A stretch of DNA of 64,000 nt, from positions 1 through 64,000 of the forward strand of contig QCCL01000004.1 of the NCBI GenBank assembly GCA_003281255.1, written 5' to 3'. This document shows, one piece after another, positions 44,232-53,774 of the stretch. The translations under genes were made by a program, and so were the position numbers. The DNA comes from Prochlorococcus sp. AG-347-L02. GTDB taxonomy: Bacteria; Cyanobacteriota; Cyanobacteriia; PCC-6307; Cyanobiaceae. Within the stretch, counting starts at the first letter, position 1, and every line of letters begins with the position of its first letter. Under the pieces are notes generated by a model. It did not search any database, was not told the origin of the DNA, and worked only from the letters and a program-made list of their open reading frames with translations.

Positions 44232-45173
44232 TTAAATAGTAGTATCAGAAAATTTATTTTCCCATAAACTCTTTCTCTGGCTAACAAAAAATACTGAGAT
44301 AAGAACAAACACCACTCCTATCCACTGCACAATAGTGAGTCTTTCATCTAACCAAACACCTCCACTGAGAAGAGCAAATACAGGTGTTAAAAATGCAAGA
44401 GTGCTAAATCCAGTTATTTCTTTATTATTAGCAAAGTAGAAGAACAATCCATAAGCTATTGCTCCTCCAAAAATACTTGCAAAAGACATAAGTCCCCAAT
44501 CAAATATTGACCAATCTGGAAATATTGTGAAATTTGATTGTAAGCAGTGCTTAACAATTAAGGGCAAACTCCCTAAAACCATATGCCAACCTGTAACTGC
44601 CACTGGATCACTTTTAGTACAAGTGAATCTAATTAAAATTGTTCCTAATGCCATAGCGAGAGAAGCTGCAAGCATCCAAAGTTCGCCAAAGTTAAAAGCA
44701 ACATCATTTATAGATTTATCAGACATCAACCACCAATTACTTAAAAATTCTTGCGGGACTCCTAAAAATACTATTCCTCCCAAGCCAAAAAGTAGTCCTA
44801 ACCATCCTATTGGATTAATTAAATTCCCAAAAATTGCCCTCGCTAAAATAGCTACCAAAAGCGGTTGAGAATCAATTAAGACAGAACCTAACCCTGCTCC
44901 AGTTTTTTCTATACCATAAGTTAAAAAAAACTGAAAAAAAGTGGCATCAATAATCGTAAAAACAAAAAACCACTTCAAATCACACTTATAAATTTTTAAA
45001 TCTCTTTTAAACAAATATGTTGTTATTAGAACAAGAATCCCTGCAGGAAGTAATCTTAAAGAAGCCACAAACTCTGGCCCAGCACTAGATACTAAAGGAG
45101 TCATTGCTGCCATTGAAGTACCCCAAAGAGCAAAAGGGAGTATCATTAAAAACCAATTTAGGATTGAATTCAT
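44232..45173 (-). CDS. EamA/DMT-family transporter
   Basis: A 313-residue ten-helix protein of the drug/metabolite transporter superfamily with two EamA repeats (LPFALWGTSMAAMTPLV at the start, GELWMLAASLAMALGTILIRF opening the second). Substrate unknown. It leads the minus-strand group and is divergent from sppA, with 52 bases between the starts. Confidence 0.88.
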   Translation of the reverse strand: MNSILNWFLMILPFALWGTSMAAMTPLVSSAGPEFVASLRLLPAGILVLITTYLFKRDLKIYKCDLKWFFVFTIIDATFFQFFLTYGIEKTGAGLGSVLIDSQPLLVAILARAIFGNLINPIGWLGLLFGLGGIVFLGVPQEFLSNWWLMSDKSINDVAFNFGELWMLAASLAMALGTILIRFTCTKSDPVAVTGWHMVLGSLPLIVKHCLQSNFTIFPDWSIFDWGLMSFASIFGGAIAYGLFFYFANNKEITGFSTLAFLTPVFALLSGGVWLDERLTIVQWIGVVFVLISVFFVSQRKSLWENKFSDTTI

Positions 45174-45225
45174 TAGGTCTGCTGATAGTCTTTTTAAAGT
45201 AGTTTTATGAATTTACCTTAAAAGA

Positions 45226-46035
45226 ATGATTTGGCCTTTTAGACGAAAGTCAAAAAAAAGAATAGCTCGTATAGTAATTGATGAGCCTATTACAAGTTCA
45301 ACAAGAGTTTCAGTCCTTAAAGCTCTTAAACAAATTGAGGATAGAGAATTTCCTGCTTTAATCGTGAGAATTGATTCTCCTGGAGGTACTGTTGGGGATA
45401 GCCAAGAAATATACTCTGCTATTAAAAGACTTAAAGATAAAGGATGTAAAGTCATTGCTAGTTTTGGTAACATCTCTGCATCGGGAGGCGTTTACATTGG
45501 TGTTGCATCTGACAAAATAGTTGCTAATCCAGGCACAATTACAGGATCTATTGGAGTGATTATAAGAGGAAATAATTTATCTGAATTATTAGATAAAATC
45601 GGCATTAAATTTGAGACAGTTAAAAGCGGCGTATTTAAAGACATACTTTCTCCAGACAAACCTCTAAGTGAGGAAGGTAGAGGTCTACTCCAAGGGCTTA
45701 TAGATGAAAGTTACAAACAATTTACTGAAGCTGTTGCTGAAGGAAGGAATTTACCTGTTGAAGAAGTAAGAAAATTTGCTGATGGAAGAATTTTTACCGG
45801 AACACAAGCACTCGAACTTGGTCTTGTTGATAAAGTTGGAGATGAATTTGTTGCAAGGGAGCTAGCTGCAGAAATGGTTAACGTTGATCCTAAAATTCAG
45901 CCCTTAACATTTGGAAAGAAGAAGAAAAAAATACTTGGACTAATTCCTGGAAGTAGAATGATTGAGAAAATTACCAATAATATCTTTTTTGAGTTTGACT
46001 CATCTAATAAAGTACTTTGGTTATATAAGCCTTAA
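45226..46035 (+). CDS. sppA: Signal peptide peptidase SppA (short form)
   Basis: Serine-lysine protease that degrades cleaved signal peptides in the membrane. The 269 residues correspond to one catalytic unit (the half-size form). The nucleophile serine is in NISASGGVYIG and the general-base lysine in SGVFKDILSPDKPLS. VRIDSPGGTVGDSQEI is a further signature. Starts ATG; aroH follows 6 bases later. Confidence 0.94.
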   Translation: MIWPFRRKSKKRIARIVIDEPITSSTRVSVLKALKQIEDREFPALIVRIDSPGGTVGDSQEIYSAIKRLKDKGCKVIASFGNISASGGVYIGVASDKIVANPGTITGSIGVIIRGNNLSELLDKIGIKFETVKSGVFKDILSPDKPLSEEGRGLLQGLIDESYKQFTEAVAEGRNLPVEEVRKFADGRIFTGTQALELGLVDKVGDEFVARELAAEMVNVDPKIQPLTFGKKKKKILGLIPGSRMIEKITNNIFFEFDSSNKVLWLYKP

Positions 46036-46041
46036 ATCGAT

Positions 46042-46425
46042 ATGTATGAAAAAAAGCAAGATGATTATAAAATTACTTTTATTCGTGGGGCTACAACAGC
46101 ATCTGGGAATTCTGTTAGAGAAATAGAAGTTGCCGTAGTGGAATTAATTGATGAATTAATTTCACGAAACAATCTAATTAAGACGAACATACTATCTATT
46201 ACATTCACGGCGACAAAAGATTTAAATGCGTGTTTCCCAGCTTCAATTGCAAGGAAGTTTAATGGGCTTGATGCAGTTGCCTTTTTAGACTGCCAACAAA
46301 TGGAGGTATCCAATGATGTTGATTTTTGTATAAGAATAATGGCTCAAGTTTTATTGCCCCCAAATTATTTAATAAAGCACCCCTATTTAAAAGGTGCTGC
46401 AAAATTAAGGACAGATAGATGTTAA
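46042..46425 (+). CDS. aroH: Chorismate mutase, AroH class
   Basis: Converts chorismate to prephenate for phenylalanine and tyrosine synthesis. The 127-residue trimeric AroH type is recognised by IRGATTASGNSVREIE near the N-terminus, SITFTATKDLNACFPASIAR, and a C-terminal arginine-bearing strand. It forms a likely operon with sppA. Confidence 0.95.
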   Translation: MYEKKQDDYKITFIRGATTASGNSVREIEVAVVELIDELISRNNLIKTNILSITFTATKDLNACFPASIARKFNGLDAVAFLDCQQMEVSNDVDFCIRIMAQVLLPPNYLIKHPYLKGAAKLRTDRC

Positions 46426-46496
46426 CCTTAGTGAAATTATTTTTCTGCTTTAAATTTTGAATAGCACGAACTCAACCTTTAAATTCCATTCCCTTA

Positions 46497-47075
46497 ATGT
46501 TAAAAATCACAAAGAAACATACTTTAAATCTTAAAATTTTAAGATTTTTTATGATCCCTACAATCTTAGTTATAACTCCTTTTTTTAATAACATCCAAGA
46601 TTCAAAAGCGGGGTTGGAATTCCAGTGGAATCAAGATGATAGTTATAGAAGATTAAAGTGGTTTCAAAAAGAAAATAAAAGGAAATTTAGAAATACAATT
46701 TATTTTTTCTTGAGGCCATCTGATAGAAGAGCTGATCTCTTAAAAATTAATCTAGCAATTCCTAAGACCTTTAAATCCACTTTAAAAAACGAAAAAATTA
46801 GTTTTTGCAAAGTAAAAATAGGTGGTTTTGAGAGTAGAACTAAATGTTTAGAAGACATTCCAGCTGATTTCGAAATCAAGACTGATGAATCAGGCTTAAG
46901 GTCCCTAGATATTTATCCTTATAGCCCAATTCCCTCTAATAAAGAAAGTTATGCAATTGTCTTAAAAGTCTTTAATCCAAAAAAATCAGGTTTATATCAA
47001 TTTCATTCATATGGGCAACCTAAAGGGAAGTCATTTTCAAGTTATTTAGGAAGCTGGACTATAGTGATCGATTAA
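46497..47075 (+). CDS. DUF2808-like secreted protein
   Basis: A 192-residue protein with a basic N-terminus and hydrophobic segment (MLKITKKHTLNLKILRFFMIPTILVITPFF) acting as signal peptide or anchor, then a domain I associate with DUF2808 of cyanobacteria: RRADLLKINLAIPKTFK, SLDIYPYSPIPSNKESYAIVLKVFNPKKSGLYQFHSYG. Function unknown; probably periplasmic. It directly precedes rpmH. Confidence 0.75.
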   Translation: MLKITKKHTLNLKILRFFMIPTILVITPFFNNIQDSKAGLEFQWNQDDSYRRLKWFQKENKRKFRNTIYFFLRPSDRRADLLKINLAIPKTFKSTLKNEKISFCKVKIGGFESRTKCLEDIPADFEIKTDESGLRSLDIYPYSPIPSNKESYAIVLKVFNPKKSGLYQFHSYGQPKGKSFSSYLGSWTIVID

Positions 47076-47105
47076 ATGATAAATTAAATAAGGATTATTA
47101 AACAA

Positions 47106-47243
47106 ATGACAAAAAGAACTTTTGGCGGAACTTCAAGAAAAAGAAAACGTGTATCTGGTTTTAGAGTAAGAATGCGTTCTCATACGGGTAAAAGAGTTAT
47201 TAAAAGCAGAAGACAAAAAGGTAGAGAAAGAATAGCTGTATAA
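47106..47243 (+). CDS. rpmH: 50S ribosomal protein L34
   Basis: A 45-residue ribosomal protein below the ORF-track cutoff. Translation from ATG 47106 gives [20 protein letters not shown] and then [24 protein letters not shown], ending TAA. The typical rpmH-rnpA order follows. Confidence 0.97.
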   Translation: MTKRTFGGTSRKRKRVSGFRVRMRSHTGKRVIKSRRQKGRERIAV

Positions 47244-47255
47244 ATTCAAATTTCA

Positions 47256-47642
47256 ATGGCCTTACCCAAGGATATGCGTTTAAAAGGTCACAGGACTTTT
47301 AATTATATTCACAAAAATTCCACAACATATCATGGGAAATTAATGACATTTAAAGTTGCAAGATCAAATCCAGCAATACTCTTATCCCATAAATTCACTA
47401 ATACCTCAAACAATTTTAGGGTTGCAATTGCTATCAGCAAAAAAGTTTCAAAAAAAGCCGTAGATAGAAATAAATTAAGAAGAATTCTGCAAGAGTGGTT
47501 ATTAACAAACATTCAAAAAATTAATAACCACAAACCTTATTGGTTACTTGTTAACCTTAAATTTGGAGATTTCTGCAATGATAAAAGTAGACTTTTGGAG
47601 GAATTTCAAAACTTAATGTTCAAATCTCGTCTAATCAAATGA
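47256..47642 (+). CDS. rnpA: Ribonuclease P protein component
   Basis: Protein subunit of RNase P that assists 5' maturation of tRNAs. 128 residues; the basic family helix is VSKKAVDRNKLRRILQEWL with the preceding FRVAIAISKK strand, and the N-terminal LPKDMRLKGHRTF matches the family. It lies 12 bases after rpmH and overlaps the PH-domain gene by ATGA. Confidence 0.95.
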   Translation: MALPKDMRLKGHRTFNYIHKNSTTYHGKLMTFKVARSNPAILLSHKFTNTSNNFRVAIAISKKVSKKAVDRNKLRRILQEWLLTNIQKINNHKPYWLLVNLKFGDFCNDKSRLLEEFQNLMFKSRLIK

Positions 47643-48052
47643 TTAACATGAATGAAGAAACCTTTTATGAAGGTGGTCCAGCTAAAAGTGATTTAATAAT
47701 AAATCTACTAGCAGGGATAACTATACTTGGTTTGCCATTTACCTTTGCCGCAATAGTTAGAGCATTGTGGTTGAGATATAAAATTACAAACAAAAGAATT
47801 TCAATTGATGGTGGCTGGTTTGGTAAAAACAAAACACAAGTCTCACTAAGTAACATTGAAGAAATCAGATCTATTCCTAGAGGATTTGGTTCATATGGTG
47901 ACATGGTTCTTATACTTAACGATGGCTCAAAGGTTGAAATGAAATCACTACCCTTATTCAGAGAAAAGCAAAAATTTATTGAAGAAAATATAAATAAAAA
48001 ATCACAAATACCAAATCTTAACGAGGTAGAAGGATTTGCTACTAAATCCTAA
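47639..48052 (+). CDS. Bacterial PH-domain membrane protein
   Basis: A 137-residue protein with a hydrophobic pair of helices (LIINLLAGITILGLPFTFAAIVRALWL) and a bacterial PH-like domain after them (YKITNKRISIDGGWFGKNKTQVSLSNIEEIRSIPRGFGSYGDMVLILNDG). The gene between rnpA and yidC is conserved in marine cyanobacteria in my recollection. Role in membrane protein insertion is possible by context only. Confidence 0.82.
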   Translation: MINMNEETFYEGGPAKSDLIINLLAGITILGLPFTFAAIVRALWLRYKITNKRISIDGGWFGKNKTQVSLSNIEEIRSIPRGFGSYGDMVLILNDGSKVEMKSLPLFREKQKFIEENINKKSQIPNLNEVEGFATKS

Positions 48053-48124
48053 TTAAATTAATTACAAAAACCTTTTTTTCCTGTAAAATAAAATGTCTAC
48101 TAAAATTACACACTCTTTAATATC

Positions 48125-49267
48125 GTGATAGGGTTCATTTCTGAAAAACTACTTATCCCGATTCTAGATTTTTTCTACGGTTTAGTCCCTAGTTATGGTT
48201 TAGCGATTGTTGCATTGACAGTCGTAATTAGAATTGCACTTTTCCCTCTAAGCGCTGGTTCAATTAGAAGCGCAAGGAGAATGAAAATTGCCCAACCAGT
48301 AATGCAAAAAAGACAAGCAGAAATAAAATCTAAGTTTTCAGGTGATCCAAAGAAACAGCAAGAAGAACTTGGAAAATTAATGAATGAGTTTGGCAGTCCT
48401 CTTGCAGGTTGCCTTCCATTGATTGTTCAAATGCCAGTGCTATTCGCATTGTTTGCAACCCTAAGAGGCTCTCCATTCGCTGATGTCCCTTACAACATAA
48501 ATCTCAAGGTAATTCCACAGGATCAAGTAGCAGCCATTGATCCAAAACCTTACAAATCCCCACGACACTCAATATTTATTACAGAAAAATCACATTTTCC
48601 TGTAGTTGCTACAATCTCTAGTGGAACAAAATTAGGAACAGAAGAATCCATAAAAGTAAATTTACAAACAACAAATGGCAATAGCTATTCGGAAGTATTA
48701 TCTAAATACGATAACGGATCTAAATTCCTCCCAATTTGGAAGGTTTCCAAAGGATCCGAAAATCTTAAAGTTTCCCAAGACGGTACAGTAACAGCAATTA
48801 AGCCTGGTGATGCAACAATCGAGGCGAAAATCCCTGGTCTAGCTGCTAAAAGTGGTTTCTTATTTATTAAAGCCCTTGGTCAAGTTGGTTTTTATGTAGA
48901 TGGGGCAATTAATTGGGATATTGCTGCATTAGTAGGTGCCTTTGGATTAACCTTACTTCTTTCTCAAGTTTTATCAAGTCAGGGGATGCCTGCGAATCCT
49001 CAGCAATCAACAGCAAATAAAATTACACCAGTCATGATAACTGGAATGTTTCTGTTTTTCCCACTACCAGCTGGAGTCTTGCTATACATGGTTGTTGCTA
49101 ATATTTTCCAGGCGTTCCAGACTTTTCTGCTTAATAAAGAAGCTCTTCCTGAGAATTTACAGAAAATTCTGGATCAACAATTATTGGCAAAAAATGAAAT
49201 AATAACAACTTCTGCTTCAACTATCTCAGATAAAAGATTACCTTTCGAACCTAACAGTAAAAAATAG
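48125..49267 (+). CDS. yidC: Membrane protein insertase YidC/Oxa1
   Basis: Inserts membrane proteins, including thylakoid ones. 380 residues with GTG start. It has the five-helix Oxa1 core ([22 protein letters not shown], then [27 protein letters not shown], and the last helices with GMPANPQQS and [16 protein letters not shown]). The region between about residues 125 and 260 is a cyanobacterial periplasmic insert holding an Ig-like fold pattern ([19 protein letters not shown]). Confidence 0.95.
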   Translation: MIGFISEKLLIPILDFFYGLVPSYGLAIVALTVVIRIALFPLSAGSIRSARRMKIAQPVMQKRQAEIKSKFSGDPKKQQEELGKLMNEFGSPLAGCLPLIVQMPVLFALFATLRGSPFADVPYNINLKVIPQDQVAAIDPKPYKSPRHSIFITEKSHFPVVATISSGTKLGTEESIKVNLQTTNGNSYSEVLSKYDNGSKFLPIWKVSKGSENLKVSQDGTVTAIKPGDATIEAKIPGLAAKSGFLFIKALGQVGFYVDGAINWDIAALVGAFGLTLLLSQVLSSQGMPANPQQSTANKITPVMITGMFLFFPLPAGVLLYMVVANIFQAFQTFLLNKEALPENLQKILDQQLLAKNEIITTSASTISDKRLPFEPNSKK

Positions 49268-49282
49268 TCTTAATCTTAAATA

Positions 49283-50749
49283 ATGAATTCTTGGTGTAGA
49301 AATTTAGAATTACTCATAAAATCAAGAACCTCATTAATTTGGATTAGGACTAAAGAAGAGGAAAGATTAGAAAAATTAGTTAATTTCTCTTGTGAAAGTT
49401 TAAATGTAAAAAGATTCGTTTCATGGGATTGTGTCAGCGGTATAAAAGGATTAATAAATGAAGAAGGCAAATTTTCTAACAATCCGTTAGGAGTACTTAA
49501 TTGGCTTAAAGAACAAAGTTCTGAAGTTTCAACAGTTTTATTAGTTAAAGATTTTCATAAATTTTATGATGATCCATCTATTAATAGAACTATTAAAGAA
49601 CTATCTTCAGCGCTTAAAAAAACTAGTCATAATTTAATTATTAGTTCTCATTTATTTCCAGCATCAGAAGAGTTGGATGAATTAATGGCAATTGTAAATT
49701 TACCTTTGCCTGATCAAAGAGAATTAAAAAATCTAATAAAAAAAATTGCTATCAATACAAATTCAAATCTAGAGGAACAAGATTTAAACGAACTTTCTAT
49801 AGCTTCAACTGGACTTACAGAAATAAAAGTAAAGCAAGTCACTGCAAAGGCTCTTGCTCAAAGGGGGAAAATAAGTAAAGAAGATATTAAAGATATTCTT
49901 GAAGAGAAAAAACAAGTAATCGCCAGAAGTGAAATTTTAGAATTTTTCGATGCCAAATCAAGTCAAGAGGATATTGGCGGTTTAAACGTTTTAAAAGTTT
50001 GGCTCAATCAAAGGTACAGGGCCTTTTCTAAAGAAGCTAGAGACTATGGTTTACCAATTCCCAAGGGAGTGCTACTCGTTGGGGCTCAAGGAACAGGGAA
50101 ATCGCTCACAGCAAAATCAATTTCCAAGAGTTGGTCGATGCCGCTACTTAGGTTAGATGTTGGAAGACTATTTTCTAGCCTAGTTGGTTCAAGCGAGGCA
50201 AGAACAAGAGAAACAATATCGAGAGCAGAAGCCATGTCTCCTTGTATACTTTGGATCGATGAAATTGACAAGGGCTTTGGAGGCGATGCTAGAAGTGATG
50301 GAGGAACAAGTCAAAGGGTTTTGGCAAGTTTGCTTACTTGGATGGCTGAAAAAGAGTCCGCCGTATTTGTCATAGCTACCGCTAATGCGATAGATAAGCT
50401 CCCTGCCGAATTGTTAAGGAAAGGCAGATTTGATGAGATATTTTTTCTTGATTTACCAAATTCTGAAGAAAGATTAAGTATTCTGGATTTGCATTTAAAA
50501 AAAAGAAGACCAAGTTACAGTTTTCCTCTTTCCACTATCATCGATAGAACAGATGGATTCTCAGGTGCAGAACTTGAACAGGTAGTGATAGAGGGGATGC
50601 ATATTTCATTCTCTGAAAATAGAGAACTTATGGAGAAAGATTTAATAAAGGCAGTTTCTGAATTAGTTCCTTTATCAAGAACAGCTAAGGAACAAATTAA
50701 TTTACTAAAAGAATGGTCTTCTACTGGGCGGGCTCGATCGGCATCATAG
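49283..50749 (+). CDS. ycf46: Ycf46-like AAA ATPase
   Basis: A 488-residue AAA ATPase. Residues 1-230 form the N-terminal domain of the Ycf46 type; the AAA module has Walker A GAQGTGKS, Walker B CILWIDEIDKGF, and the arginine-finger region ELLRKGRFDEIFFLDLP. Ycf46 homologues occur in algal plastids and cyanobacteria and have been linked to regulation of photosynthesis and carbon uptake. Placed 15 bases after yidC. Confidence 0.9.
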   Translation: MNSWCRNLELLIKSRTSLIWIRTKEEERLEKLVNFSCESLNVKRFVSWDCVSGIKGLINEEGKFSNNPLGVLNWLKEQSSEVSTVLLVKDFHKFYDDPSINRTIKELSSALKKTSHNLIISSHLFPASEELDELMAIVNLPLPDQRELKNLIKKIAINTNSNLEEQDLNELSIASTGLTEIKVKQVTAKALAQRGKISKEDIKDILEEKKQVIARSEILEFFDAKSSQEDIGGLNVLKVWLNQRYRAFSKEARDYGLPIPKGVLLVGAQGTGKSLTAKSISKSWSMPLLRLDVGRLFSSLVGSSEARTRETISRAEAMSPCILWIDEIDKGFGGDARSDGGTSQRVLASLLTWMAEKESAVFVIATANAIDKLPAELLRKGRFDEIFFLDLPNSEERLSILDLHLKKRRPSYSFPLSTIIDRTDGFSGAELEQVVIEGMHISFSENRELMEKDLIKAVSELVPLSRTAKEQINLLKEWSSTGRARSAS

Positions 50750-50871
50750 CTAAAAAATTTTATTTAAAAATACTCCGTAAGTTAGGAATCATTAATTTAG
50801 TTAATTTTTAGTCAAAAATCTCTAATTTTGAATTTAGATTAATTATTTTAATTAAGGTATTAAAAAAAATA

Positions 50872-52149
50872 GTGTTAGATCAAAAATTAATAAGAGAAAA
50901 TCCAACTTCAGTTGAAGAAAGTTTATCCCTAAGAGGAAAAGTTTTTAATATTTCCCAAATACAAGAATTAACTCTTCAAAAAAAAGAAATTGATATAGAA
51001 ATATCCAGTCTCCAATCTGAGAGCAAAAAGTTAAGTAAATTGATCGGTCAAGAAATCAACAAATCTAAAAACAATGATTCTCCAGAAGTAAATAATTTAA
51101 AGAAAAAAGGAAATGAATACAGAACCAAAATTTCAGAATTTGAAGAAAAAAAAAGAACCTTAGATAAAAATATACATAATGAAATTTGTAATTTACCAAA
51201 TTTACCTAGCAAAGATGCTCCTTTTGGAAAAGATGAAAGTCAAAATGTCCAAGTAAAAACTTGGGGAGATCCGTTATTTACAGAAAATGTTAAATCTCAT
51301 TGGGAGATAGGCGAAAGTCTTAATCTTTTTGATTCTGTCAAATCAACTAAAATTTCAAAAAGTCGCTTTATTACACTTATTGGTAATGGGGCCAGATTAG
51401 AGAGAGCATTAATAAATTTTATGCTCGACATGCATACTAGCAATGGTTATTTAGAGTTAATGCCTCCAGCTTTAGTGAATTCAGAAAGTCTTACCGGATC
51501 TGGTCAATTACCTAAATTTTCAAATGAAAGTTTTAAGTGTTCTAATGACGACCTCTGGCTTTCTCCTACTGCTGAAGTTCCACTAACTGCTTTTCATAGA
51601 AATGATATTATCGATTCCAAGCAATTACCTCTTAAGTATGTTGCATATAGCCCATGTTTTAGGAGAGAAGCTGGAAGTTATGGAAGGGATACAAAAGGTT
51701 TAATAAGACTTCATCAATTTAATAAAGTTGAACTATATTGGTTTTGTGATCCAAGTAAATCTATTGAAGCTCATAAGAGGATCACTTTAGATGCAGAAAG
51801 TATTTTAAAAAAGCTTAATCTACCTTACAGATTAGTTGATATTTGTACTGGCGACTTAGGTTTTTCTTCAAGCAGAACTTTTGATCTTGAAGTCTGGCTA
51901 CCAAGTAGCAAATGTTACAGGGAAATTTCAAGTTGTAGCAACTGTTTAGACTTTCAAGCCCGCAGATCATCAATAAGAGCAAAAATTGACAAAAAAAATA
52001 CATATTTGCACACCTTAAATGGAAGTGGGCTTGCGATTGGAAGAACTATGGCTGCTATTCTTGAGAATGGCCAACAAAAAGACGGGAGCGTAAAAATTCC
52101 AGATGCCCTAGTTCCATATTTTGGATCAAATATTTTAAAAACTTCTTAA
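50872..52149 (+). CDS. serS: Seryl-tRNA synthetase
   Basis: Class II synthetase for tRNA-Ser. 425 residues with GTG start. The N-terminal long coiled-coil arm (about residues 30-100) binds the tRNA variable arm; the catalytic core shows [40 protein letters not shown] (motif 2) and [17 protein letters not shown] (motif 3). Confidence 0.97.
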   Translation: MLDQKLIRENPTSVEESLSLRGKVFNISQIQELTLQKKEIDIEISSLQSESKKLSKLIGQEINKSKNNDSPEVNNLKKKGNEYRTKISEFEEKKRTLDKNIHNEICNLPNLPSKDAPFGKDESQNVQVKTWGDPLFTENVKSHWEIGESLNLFDSVKSTKISKSRFITLIGNGARLERALINFMLDMHTSNGYLELMPPALVNSESLTGSGQLPKFSNESFKCSNDDLWLSPTAEVPLTAFHRNDIIDSKQLPLKYVAYSPCFRREAGSYGRDTKGLIRLHQFNKVELYWFCDPSKSIEAHKRITLDAESILKKLNLPYRLVDICTGDLGFSSSRTFDLEVWLPSSKCYREISSCSNCLDFQARRSSIRAKIDKKNTYLHTLNGSGLAIGRTMAAILENGQQKDGSVKIPDALVPYFGSNILKTS

Positions 52150-52158
52150 TATAATCAA

Positions 52159-53238
52159 ATGGATGTTTTAACCTCAATTACAGTTCTGGGATTTCTCATT
52201 TTTTTTCATGAGATGGGACATTTCCTTGCGGCAATTTTGCAAGGTATTTATGTTGATGGATTTTCAATTGGTTTTGGACCATCAATAATTCAGAAAAGAT
52301 ATAAAAACATAACCTACTCACTTAGAGCCTTTCCATTGGGTGGCTTTGTTTCCTTCCCTGATGAAGAAATAAATAATATTGATCCTAAAGATCCAAATCT
52401 TTTAAAGAATAGGCCAGTTATTCAAAGAGTAATTGTTATATCCGCTGGGGTATTTGCTAACTTAATTCTTGCCTATACTATCTTGATTATAAATGTAACT
52501 ACCATTGGAATTCCATTTGATCCTGAGCCTGGTATTTTGGTTTTGGCTACTCAGCCCGAGAAGGCTGCTTCTCTTGCTGGATTACAAGCAGGGGATAAAA
52601 TCTTAAAAATTGAAAGCAATACTTTGGGAGTTGGCGATCAAGCAATTTCTGCTTTGGTAAAAAAGATTCAAAATACATCAGAGATTCCAATTTCGATAAC
52701 AATTGATAGAGATGGAGTTTTGAAAGATTTAACTGTGGTCCCAAAAAACATAGAGGGGAAGGGTACAATAGGAGCCCAATTACAACCTAATATAAAAAAA
52801 GAAACTAAAAAGACAAAAAACATATTCGAACTTTTTAAATACACCAATAATGAGTTTTCATCACTTTTGGTAAAAACAATCCAAGGTTATAAAGGATTAA
52901 TTACAAATTTCTCCTCAACAGCTCAGCAATTAAGTGGCCCCGTCAAAATCGTTGAAATTGGCGCTCAACTATCACAACAAGGAGGAACTGGAATATTATT
53001 ATTTGCTGCACTAATTTCTATAAATTTAGCAGTTCTCAATTCTTTACCATTACCACTATTGGATGGGGGACAACTTGTTTTCACTTTGATTGAAGGTTTT
53101 AGAGGAAAACCAGTTCCAGTTAAGGTTCAAATGGTAGTTACTCAATCAAGTTTCTTTCTTTTAGTTGGGCTTAGTGTGCTACTTATAATTAGGGATACTA
53201 GTCAACTTTTAATAGTACAAAGATTATTAAACCAATAA
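52159..53238 (+). CDS. rseP: Site-2 membrane metalloprotease RseP
   Basis: Intramembrane zinc protease (M50). 359 residues with the zinc site HEMGH in the first membrane segment and the third ligand in the LDGG motif (LPLPLLDGGQLVFTLIEGFRGKPVP) near the C-terminus. A PDZ domain sits between (KAASLAGLQAGDKILKIES). It cleaves membrane-anchored regulators in known systems; its target here is unknown. Nine bases after serS. Confidence 0.95.
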   Translation: MDVLTSITVLGFLIFFHEMGHFLAAILQGIYVDGFSIGFGPSIIQKRYKNITYSLRAFPLGGFVSFPDEEINNIDPKDPNLLKNRPVIQRVIVISAGVFANLILAYTILIINVTTIGIPFDPEPGILVLATQPEKAASLAGLQAGDKILKIESNTLGVGDQAISALVKKIQNTSEIPISITIDRDGVLKDLTVVPKNIEGKGTIGAQLQPNIKKETKKTKNIFELFKYTNNEFSSLLVKTIQGYKGLITNFSSTAQQLSGPVKIVEIGAQLSQQGGTGILLFAALISINLAVLNSLPLPLLDGGQLVFTLIEGFRGKPVPVKVQMVVTQSSFFLLVGLSVLLIIRDTSQLLIVQRLLNQ

Positions 53239-53301
53239 ATAAATTTTTAAAATTGTTATCCAACCTGTTAAAATAATAACCAGTTTAAAAAATTCTATTA
53301 A

Positions 53302-53604
53302 ATGGCTAAAAAGTCCATGATTGCTAGAGAAGTCAAACGCAAAAAGCTTGTACAAAAATATGCTGCAAAAAGAAAATCATTATTAGATGAATTCAATTCT
53401 GCGAAAGACCCAATGGAAAGATTAGAAATACATAGAAAAATACAGGGGTTACCTAGAAATTCTGCCCCAAATAGAGTTAGGAATAGATGTTGGGCAACTG
53501 GCAAACCAAGAGGAGTCTACAGAGACTTTGGTCTTTGCAGGAACCAGTTAAGACAAAGAGCTCATAATGGTGAGCTCCCTGGAGTGGTTAAATCAAGTTG
53601 GTAG
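53302..53604 (+). CDS. rpsN: 30S ribosomal protein S14
   Basis: A 100-residue long-form S14. N-terminal [24 protein letters not shown] and the C-terminal [39 protein letters not shown] are typical. The zinc-binding CxxC of the short form is absent. Confidence 0.97.
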   Translation: MAKKSMIAREVKRKKLVQKYAAKRKSLLDEFNSAKDPMERLEIHRKIQGLPRNSAPNRVRNRCWATGKPRGVYRDFGLCRNQLRQRAHNGELPGVVKSSW

Positions 53605-53774
53605 TTCAAGTAAGTTTTTAGTACTTTATTTTGTACTGTAAAAATCATAACTGAAGAATTCTCAATTTATTTTTGAGACATTTTTAAAAATTTTTATAGC
53701 TTATTTAAATAATTCTCTCAATATGTACCTATAAAATGTAAGAATAAATTATGTATAGATTTATAATTTAAAAA

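Noticed and set aside
44527-44868. 113-residue plus-strand ORF inside the EamA gene
   Set aside because: Antisense shadow of a well-supported transporter gene, low-complexity Lys/Pro/Ile content.
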